Source of the DNA: Actinoplanes palleronii
GTDB taxonomy: Bacteria; Actinomycetota; Actinomycetes; Mycobacteriales; Micromonosporaceae
Direction: 5' to 3'
DNA length: 64,000 nt
NCBI RefSeq assembly: GCF_016862315.1
Contig: NZ_BOMS01000130.1
Location: forward strand, 1 to 64,000
Shown in pieces: positions 61,077 to 64,000 of this stretch (positions are counted from its first letter, which is position 1; each line of letters starts with the position of its first letter). The position numbers and the translations under genes are program-made. The notes beneath the pieces are model-generated. The model was given only the letters and a program-made list of their open reading frames with translations, made no database searches and had not been told where the DNA came from.

Positions 61077-61738
61077 CGCTGCCACACCGGGACGCCGGTC
61101 CGCTTCCGGGCCCGCTCCTGCCCGGCTACCCCCTTTCCGGTACGACGGAAGCGCCGCCGAACTGGCCGGTCGACGACATGCCGGCGGCGCGACCGGACTG
61201 GCGGGAGCGGCTGGCTCTCGGCGCCGACCTGGCGCTGATCGGGATCGCGGTGACCGCCCTGGCCCTGCCGGTGGTCACCGCCCCGGCGGCGCTGGCCACC
61301 GGCTCGGCCGCGGTGCGCACCCGCTATGCCGGCGGGCGGCTGCCCACCTGGCGCCCGCTGCTGCGCCAGTACCGCCGCGGCGTGCTGCCCGGTCTCCCGG
61401 CCCTGCTCGCCGCGGCCGTGCTGCTGATCGACCTGGTCGCGGTCCGCGGCGGCTGGGTCCCCGGCGGCCCGGTGCTGCTCGGGATCACCGCGGTGGTCAC
61501 GGCCTGGCTGGCCGGGGTGGCCGCGCTGACCCTCGTCGCCCTGGGCCGCGACCCGGAGCTGCCCTGGCGCACCGCCGCCGGCTGGGCCTGGGACCACCCG
61601 AAGGCCGCCACCGTCCTGGCCCTGATCGGCGTGATCGCGTTCTTCCTGGTCCTGGCCGTCCCGGTCACCCTCCCGCTGATGGTCGGCTTCCACCTGTTCG
61701 CCGTCCACCTGCTCAGCGACCGCCTGGCCCCGGCCTGA
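61073..61738 (+). CDS. Membrane protein trailing the sugar ABC operon (DUF624-like)
   Basis: 221 residues from ATG 61073 (ATGA overlap). An N-terminal Pro-rich cytosolic stretch of about 45 residues, then four to five TM segments (LALIGIAVTALALPVVTAPAAL; LPALLAAAVLLIDLVAV; VLLGITAVVTAWLAGVAAL; VLALIGVIAFFLVLAVPV). The pattern resembles DUF624 proteins that often follow sugar ABC permease genes. Role unknown, perhaps assembly or modulation of the transporter. Confidence 0.72.
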   Translation: MTLPHRDAGPLPGPLLPGYPLSGTTEAPPNWPVDDMPAARPDWRERLALGADLALIGIAVTALALPVVTAPAALATGSAAVRTRYAGGRLPTWRPLLRQYRRGVLPGLPALLAAAVLLIDLVAVRGGWVPGGPVLLGITAVVTAWLAGVAALTLVALGRDPELPWRTAAGWAWDHPKAATVLALIGVIAFFLVLAVPVTLPLMVGFHLFAVHLLSDRLAPA

Positions 61739-61739
61739 C

Positions 61740-61859
61740 CCCGAGCGTGGGGACTTTCGGCGCGCTCCGCACCCCAACTCCCCACACAACGCCCGACCCA
61801 CCCGAGCGTGGGGACTTTCGGCGCGCTCCGCACCCCAACTCCCCACACAACGCCCGACC
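61740..61859. repeat. 61-bp tandem direct repeat between convergent genes
   Basis: 59 identical bases at 61740-61798 and 61801-61859 (period 61), starting 2 nt after the membrane gene stop. Each unit contains GTGGGGA and TCCCCAC, which can pair into a stem, and GAGCG/CGCTC. A recent exact duplication of a structured non-coding unit. Confidence 0.9.
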
Positions 61860-61865
61860 AACGGG

Positions 61866-61901
61866 GCGCGCCCTCCGTCGCGGGGGGCGAGGAGGGCGCG
61901 C
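61866..61901. terminator. Hairpin terminator for ald
   Basis: GCGCGCCCTCC (61866-61876) pairs with GGAGGGCGCGC (61891-61901), 14-nt loop. It lies 12 nt past the ald stop on the minus strand and just after the 61-bp repeats. Confidence 0.7.
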
Positions 61902-61913
61902 GGGGTGGTCGGG

Positions 61914-63032
61914 TCAGGCCGCGAGGACCGAGCTGACGGTCTCGGTGGGGAGACCGAGGGCCGTACCGACCGAGTCGTTGGTGAGGATGCCGGCGTGGGT
62001 GTTCAGGCCGAGGGCGAGGGCCGGGTCGGCGCGCAGCGCGTCCTGCCAGCCCTGGTCGGCGAGCCGCAGGACATACGGCAGAGTCGCGTTGGTCAGTGCG
62101 TACGTCGAGGTGTTCGGCACCGCGCCGGGCATGTTGGCGACGCAGTAGAAGACCGAGCCGTGCACCTGGTAGACCGGGTCCTGGTGGGTGGTGGGACGGG
62201 AGTCCTCGAAGCAGCCGCCCTGGTCGATCGCGATGTCGACGAGCACCGAGCCGGGCTTCATCCGCTTCACCAGGTCGTTGCTGACCAGTGTGGGGGCTTT
62301 CGCACCGGGGACCAGCACGGCACCGATCACCATGTCGGCCTCGATGACGGACTGCTCGATCGCGTACGCGCTGGACACCAGCGTGCGCACCCGGCCGCCG
62401 AACTGCACGTCGAGCTGCCGCAGCCGGGGGATGCTGAGGTCGAGGATCGTCACGTCGGCGCCGAGGCCGAGCGCGATGGTGGCGGCGTTCGCGCCGGAGA
62501 CGCCGCCGCCGATCACGGTGATCTTCGCGGGGGCCACGCCGGGCACGCCGCCGGGCAGGACGCCGCGGCCGCCGCTGTTGCGCATCAGGCTGTACGCGCC
62601 GACCTGCGGGGCGAGCCGTCCGGCCACCTCCGACATCGGGGCCAGCAGCGGGAGGGAGCCGTCGGCGAGCTGGACCGTCTCGTACGCGATGGCGGTCGTC
62701 CCGCTGGTGAGCAGCGCCTTGGTGCCGTCGGCGTCGGCGGCGAGGTGCAGGTAGGTGAAGAGCACCTGGCCGGCCCGCAGCCGGTGGTACTCGGACGCGA
62801 TCGGCTCCTTGACCTTGAGGATCATGTCGGCCGCGTCCCAGACCGCGTCGGCGTCCGGCAGGATCCGGGCCCCGGCCGCCTCGTAGTCCGCGTCGGTGAT
62901 CGCCGAGCCGAGCCCCGCGCCGGCCTGCACGACGACGTCGTGGCCGTGACGTACAGCCTCCACCACGCCCGCCGGGGTGATGGCCACCCGGTACTCGTGG
63001 TTCTTGACCTCTGTCGGCACACCGATGTGCAT
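61914..63032 (-). CDS. ald: Alanine dehydrogenase
   Basis: 372 residues from ATG 63032; a longer frame upstream crosses the control region. Family features: IGVPTEVKNHEYRVAITP at the N-terminus, VVQAGAGLGSAITDADYEAAGA, ILKVKEPIASEY (Lys/Glu), LFTYLHLAAD with the catalytic His, ITVIGGGVSGANAATIALGLGA (NAD site), DIAIDQGGCFEDSRPTTH with the catalytic Asp, and VANMPGAVPNTST. Reversible oxidative deamination of L-alanine to pyruvate and ammonia. Divergent from an Lrp-type regulator, the same arrangement as ald/aldR in mycobacteria. Confidence 0.95.
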   Translation of the reverse strand: MHIGVPTEVKNHEYRVAITPAGVVEAVRHGHDVVVQAGAGLGSAITDADYEAAGARILPDADAVWDAADMILKVKEPIASEYHRLRAGQVLFTYLHLAADADGTKALLTSGTTAIAYETVQLADGSLPLLAPMSEVAGRLAPQVGAYSLMRNSGGRGVLPGGVPGVAPAKITVIGGGVSGANAATIALGLGADVTILDLSIPRLRQLDVQFGGRVRTLVSSAYAIEQSVIEADMVIGAVLVPGAKAPTLVSNDLVKRMKPGSVLVDIAIDQGGCFEDSRPTTHQDPVYQVHGSVFYCVANMPGAVPNTSTYALTNATLPYVLRLADQGWQDALRADPALALGLNTHAGILTNDSVGTALGLPTETVSSVLAA

Positions 63033-63091
63033 GGGGGTTCCTCTCGCCCGGCGCCGTGGGGTGACGCCCGATGCGGTTAGAGTGAAACGAT

Positions 63092-63151
63092 GTGCAGCAG
63101 GCGGGCAAGTGCAGCGAAGAAGATTCTGTACGGGAGCCCTGTGCTGCACTT
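63092..63151. promoter_or_regulatory. Repeated GTGCAGC sites in the ald/Lrp intergenic region
   Basis: GTGCAGC occurs at 63092-63098 and 63109-63115, and inverted as GCTGCAC at 63143-63149; the last two extend to a 9-bp inverted repeat AAGTGCAGC/GCTGCACTT. Repeated phased sites are expected for an Lrp octamer. Candidate operators. Confidence 0.5.
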
Positions 63152-63169
63152 CGTTCGATGCGGTGGGGT

Positions 63170-63640
63170 GTGACGGTGGACCTGCCGAAGGATGTTCGAG
63201 GCCTGGATCACATCGATCTGGAGCTGCTCAGCCTGTTGCGCGCCGACGGCCGCGCGCCGAACAACGCCCTCGCCGAGCAGGTCGGCATCGCCCCGTCGAC
63301 GTGCCTGACCCGGATCCGCCGGCTGCGCGAGCTCGGCGCCATCCGCGGTTTCCACGCGGACGTCGACCCGGCCTGGATGGGCCGCCCGATCCAAGCCATG
63401 ATCGCGGTCCGGATCCGGTCGGACGCCCGCGACGCGATCGGCAAGTTCGCCGAGTCCCTGGCCGGCATCCCGGCGGTCCGCGACGTCTACTTCGTCTCCG
63501 GCAACTACGACTTCCTGCTGCACGTCGCGGCCGCCGACGTCGACGACCTGCGCACCGTGATCACCGAACGCCTCAGCGGCACCCGCCTGATCGCCGGCAC
63601 CGAGACCTACCTCATCTTCGAACACCGCCGCGGCAACTGA
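63170..63640 (+). CDS. Lrp/AsnC-family regulator, probable AldR
   Basis: About 156 residues from GTG 63170 (GTG 63176 and ATG 63158 are alternatives). N-terminal HTH: LDHIDLELLSLLRADGRAPNNALAEQVGIAPSTCLTRIRRL (core words DGRAPN, AEQVGIAPSTC). C-terminal RAM ligand domain: IQAMIAVRIRSDARDAI, VRDVYFVSGNYDFLLHVAAADVDDLR (core VSGNYDFLLH). It likely senses alanine or another amino acid and activates the divergent ald gene. Confidence 0.92.
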   Translation: MTVDLPKDVRGLDHIDLELLSLLRADGRAPNNALAEQVGIAPSTCLTRIRRLRELGAIRGFHADVDPAWMGRPIQAMIAVRIRSDARDAIGKFAESLAGIPAVRDVYFVSGNYDFLLHVAAADVDDLRTVITERLSGTRLIAGTETYLIFEHRRGN

Positions 63641-63814
63641 CCGCCCCTACCAGCTGACCTCCCGCGCCACCACCCTCGATCGCCCTATTTAGATTTTTAA
63701 ATGTGTCGATACGCTTCGATGAACGGTGGATCTTCCGGCGGGTCGCCCGATATCTCGTTGCTGACGTGGGCGATGCCCTCCACCACCGTTCCATCGGATG
63801 GGGGAGATGCAGGA
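63641..63814. other. Unusually AT-rich non-coding stretch
   Basis: CCCTATTTAGATTTTTAAATG at about 63684-63704 is the most AT-rich run in the window and may hold the promoter for the peptidase gene that follows. No gene seen. Confidence 0.35.
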
Positions 63815-64000
63815 ATGGAATCGAGAAGTATCTGGGCGCGGGTGCTCGCCGTGCTGGCGCTGGTCGTCGGGTTGACCCTGACGTCCGCCCCGGCCGCGCA
63901 GGCGGTGGAGAAGTACCTCGCCGTGACGAAGTACAAGCAGGAGAAGTCGAACTGGTGCTGGGCCGCGGTGTCCAAGTCGATCATCAAGTTCCAGACCGGC
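63815..64000 (+). CDS. Secreted papain-like cysteine peptidase, 5' part only
   Basis: First 62 residues of a gene cut by the window edge. ATG 63815 has GGGGAG 8 nt upstream. Signal peptide VLAVLALVVGLTLTSAPAAQA, then a short propiece-like stretch and KSNWCWAAVSKSIIKFQ. The QxxxxNWCWAA pattern (Gln five residues before Trp-Cys-Trp-Ala-Ala) marks the oxyanion Gln and catalytic Cys of papain-fold peptidases of the C39-like/C70 kind. The catalytic His and Asn lie outside the window, so activity cannot be judged. Confidence 0.7.
   Translation, partial: MESRSIWARVLAVLALVVGLTLTSAPAAQAVEKYLAVTKYKQEKSNWCWAAVSKSIIKFQTG

Noticed and set aside
61127..61147. CCCTTTCCGGTACG inside the DUF624-like gene
   Set aside because: It resembles the leader of the composite repeat but is in coding sequence, without the core; treated as chance.
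57950..61738. Missing ATPase in the sugar ABC operon as evidence of a broken transporter
   Set aside because: Actinobacterial family-1 sugar importers commonly share one distant MsiK-type ATPase, so absence is normal.

Overview
The window looks like chromosome from a high-GC, mycelial actinobacterium, most plausibly Actinoplanes or another Micromonosporaceae. The signs are very high third-position GC, many GTG/TTG starts, GTGA/ATGA stop-start overlaps, Tat-type signal peptides, many LacI regulators, an LLM/F420-type oxidoreductase and several diguanylate cyclases. The assignment comes from gene style only; there is no rRNA or tRNA gene in the window.

Layout. 0-8 kb: HAD hydrolase with a repeat tail, small anchored protein, GAF-GGDEF protein, acyl-CoA dehydrogenase, and a fused alpha-beta glycyl-tRNA synthetase. 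8-14 kb: a NarL-type two-component system, a secreted glycerophosphodiesterase, a Pit phosphate transporter with a small membrane partner and a possible Pho box, and a decayed pentapeptide-type gene. 14-17 kb: secreted sugar dehydrogenase/PKD protein coupled to a Tat-exported sugar isomerase-like protein. 17-27 kb: a divergent pyrimidine-catabolism island. It has a MocR regulator and class III aminotransferase on one side, and beta-ureidopropionase, dihydropyrimidinase, an LLM oxidoreductase and a THI5-type ABC importer on the other. 27-35 kb: three poorly known genes, two membrane c-di-GMP proteins, and a Ser/Thr kinase. 35-40 kb: two LacI regulators, a GlxA-type regulator and a GAPDH. 40-45 kb: a ribbon-helix-helix/membrane/winged-helix operon of plasmid-like flavour and small membrane proteins. 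44-49 kb: a secreted protein made of three copies of one unknown domain, then a secreted Hint-EndoU polymorphic toxin with a coupled immunity candidate.

49.8-61.7 kb is a pectin/uronate island. It holds pectate lyase, cupin, two Gfo/Idh/MocA oxidoreductases, fructuronate reductase-like enzyme, UxaC, a LacI regulator, and a sugar ABC transporter with a trailing membrane protein. The divergent promoter region at 56.7-56.9 kb carries two near-identical LacI operators placed on recognisable promoters, so the LacI gene very probably controls both arms. The window ends with the ald/Lrp divergent pair and the start of a secreted papain-like cysteine peptidase cut by the window edge.

Outside genes the strongest signal is a dispersed composite repeat downstream of stop codons. 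A conserved 27-nt core is followed about 65 nt later by 53-nt hairpin modules that always run from GGCTG to CCAGCC. Three loci carry it (11.2, 35.1 and 39.7 kb), always in the same orientation relative to the gene it follows.
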